Shown: one piece after another, positions 6,054 to 6,398 of the stretch
Layout of the letters: each line of letters begins with the position of its first letter
How positions within the stretch are numbered: position 1 is the first letter of the stretch
Source: an uncultured Desulfobacterales bacterium
GTDB lineage: Bacteria > Desulfobacterota > Desulfobacteria > Desulfobacterales > JAFDCJ01
DNA length: 6,398 bases
Direction of reading: 5' to 3'
Assembly (NCBI GenBank): GCA_945787595.1
Contig: CALZJV010000433.1
Coordinates: 1 to 6,398 of the forward strand
Translations under genes and position numbers: made by a program
Notes under the pieces: generated by a model
Databases searched by the model: none
Seen by the model: the letters and a program-made list of their open reading frames with translations, nothing else
What the model was told of the DNA's origin: nothing

Positions 6054-6319
6054 GCCACAGAGGCACAAAGACACAAAGCAGAACCGTTTGACAACCGTTC
6101 AGGGTTCAGAGGTTCGGGGTTCAAAGGTTACAACTGTTGGAATCTGCGTACTATATTGATCAAGATCCGAAATGCCCGAATTCACCCATTGGGTGAAATG
6201 GCTCTATAAAAACAATGAAGACAGAATCCCTTTAATAAAAGCTGGTTGGGTGTTTTTCAACCCGGAACGTTGAACCCTGAACCACCCAACCTAAGATTGT
6301 GTTTTGGTGTCTTGGTGGC
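6054..6319. repeat. Inverted-repeat element C (266 bp, two nested arm pairs)
   Basis: The outer arms, 6054-6076 and the reverse complement of 6297-6319, match at 18 of 23 positions. Each is GC followed by octamers of the form CACMRAGN, for example CACAGAGG at 6056-6063 and CACAAAGA at 6064-6071. A second pair lies inside: GTTCAGGGTTCA (6097-6108) and TGAACCCTGAAC (6271-6282) are exact 12-bp complements. The pairing then continues at 12 of 14 positions between 6112-6125 and 6255-6268. The inner arm is a 7-8-base phrase, GTTCRRG, repeated about four times. Near the centre is TTCACCCA (6181-6188), one base, then TGGGTGAA (6190-6197), an operator-like palindrome. There is no coding frame. The right edge is 4 bp before one possible ABC-gene start and 25 bp before the preferred one. 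Confidence 0.6.
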
Positions 6320-6344
6320 GACAATGTTTTGCAACAAAATTCGA

Positions 6345-6398
6345 ATGCAGCTTGAATTTAAAGATATCAACTACAAGTATCCCGGTTCCAGCAACGAA
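6345..6398 (+). CDS. Start of a probable ABC-transporter ATP-binding protein (runs off the window)
   Basis: The frame from ATG 6345 stays open to the window edge and reads MQLEFKDINYKYPGSSNE (18 residues). This is the usual first strand of an ABC ATPase domain, where consensus sequences have a hydrophobic-E-F/hydrophobic-K-x-V/I start and an aromatic A-loop residue before Pro-Gly; here the A-loop residue would be Y12. The Walker A, signature and Walker B motifs would all lie outside, so the type of transporter cannot be told. The frame also has an ATG at 6324, which adds MFCNKIR. Neither start has a good ribosome-binding site: 6324 has only GGTGG, within the right arm of element C. I prefer 6345 because ABC subunits normally begin a few residues before this strand. 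Confidence 0.55.
   Translation, partial: MQLEFKDINYKYPGSSNE

Larger units (their letters stand above)
5313..6344. other. About 1 kb without a convincing gene; holds elements B and C
   Basis: Stop codons are frequent in all frames, and no frame of useful length has a ribosome-binding site. The region holds element B (5360-5558), a short G+C patch (about 5570-5650), a very A+T-rich stretch (about 5650-5800), a nested inverted repeat (5840-5901) and element C (6054-6319). The promoter of the zraP-like operon must lie at its left end. A TATAAT on the minus strand (5403-5398) is a perfect -10 but has no good -35 at 17 bases, and a TATTAT near 5334-5339 is also only half supported. I found no zinc-type sigma54 site. 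Confidence 0.55.

Overview
The window looks like a piece of a Gram-negative bacterial chromosome. My best guess is Desulfobacterota or a neighbouring anaerobic lineage. That guess rests on the intergenic phrase repeats, a B12-dependent radical SAM protein and a ZraP-like protein paired with a Tat-exported copper oxidase. It comes from style rather than from any marker gene, so treat it as weak. There are no tRNA or rRNA genes, no CRISPR array, and no transposase or phage genes.

Layout. 1-105: the last 34 codons of an unrecognised + strand gene. 106-484: an intergenic stretch holding inverted-repeat element A (199-411). 485-1075 (+): a membrane-anchored TlpA/ResA-type thiol-disulfide protein. 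1078-2616 (-): a 512-residue cobalamin-binding radical SAM protein, tail to tail with tlpA and only 2 bp away. 2617-3004: the leader and a likely promoter of the radical SAM gene, an exact 10-bp tandem repeat, two hairpins and an orphan repeat arm. 3005-4564 (-): a Tat-exported multicopper oxidase with Met-rich loops. 4623-5312 (-): a ZraP/CpxP-like periplasmic metal-binding protein, transcribed just ahead of the oxidase. 5313-6344: about 1 kb without a convincing gene, holding inverted-repeat elements B (5360-5558) and C (6054-6319). 6345-6398 (+): the first codons of what reads as an ABC-transporter ATP-binding protein, running off the edge.

Function. The zraP-like gene and the oxidase very probably form one unit for handling copper in the cell envelope: a Met/His-rich metal-binding chaperone plus a CueO-type oxidase for Cu(I). 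TlpA acts in periplasmic thiol chemistry, for example cytochrome c maturation, but is on the other strand and need not belong to the copper unit. The radical SAM enzyme is an orphan with its own likely promoter, and its substrate cannot be read from the sequence.

The most unusual content is non-coding. Three elements of 199-266 bp are each bounded by imperfect inverted repeats. In all three, the arms are built from degenerate tandem phrases of about eight bases. Each element lies immediately 5' of a gene start (tlpA, zraP-like, ABC). They may be a family of short non-autonomous mobile or regulatory repeats. I see no clearly new protein system here.
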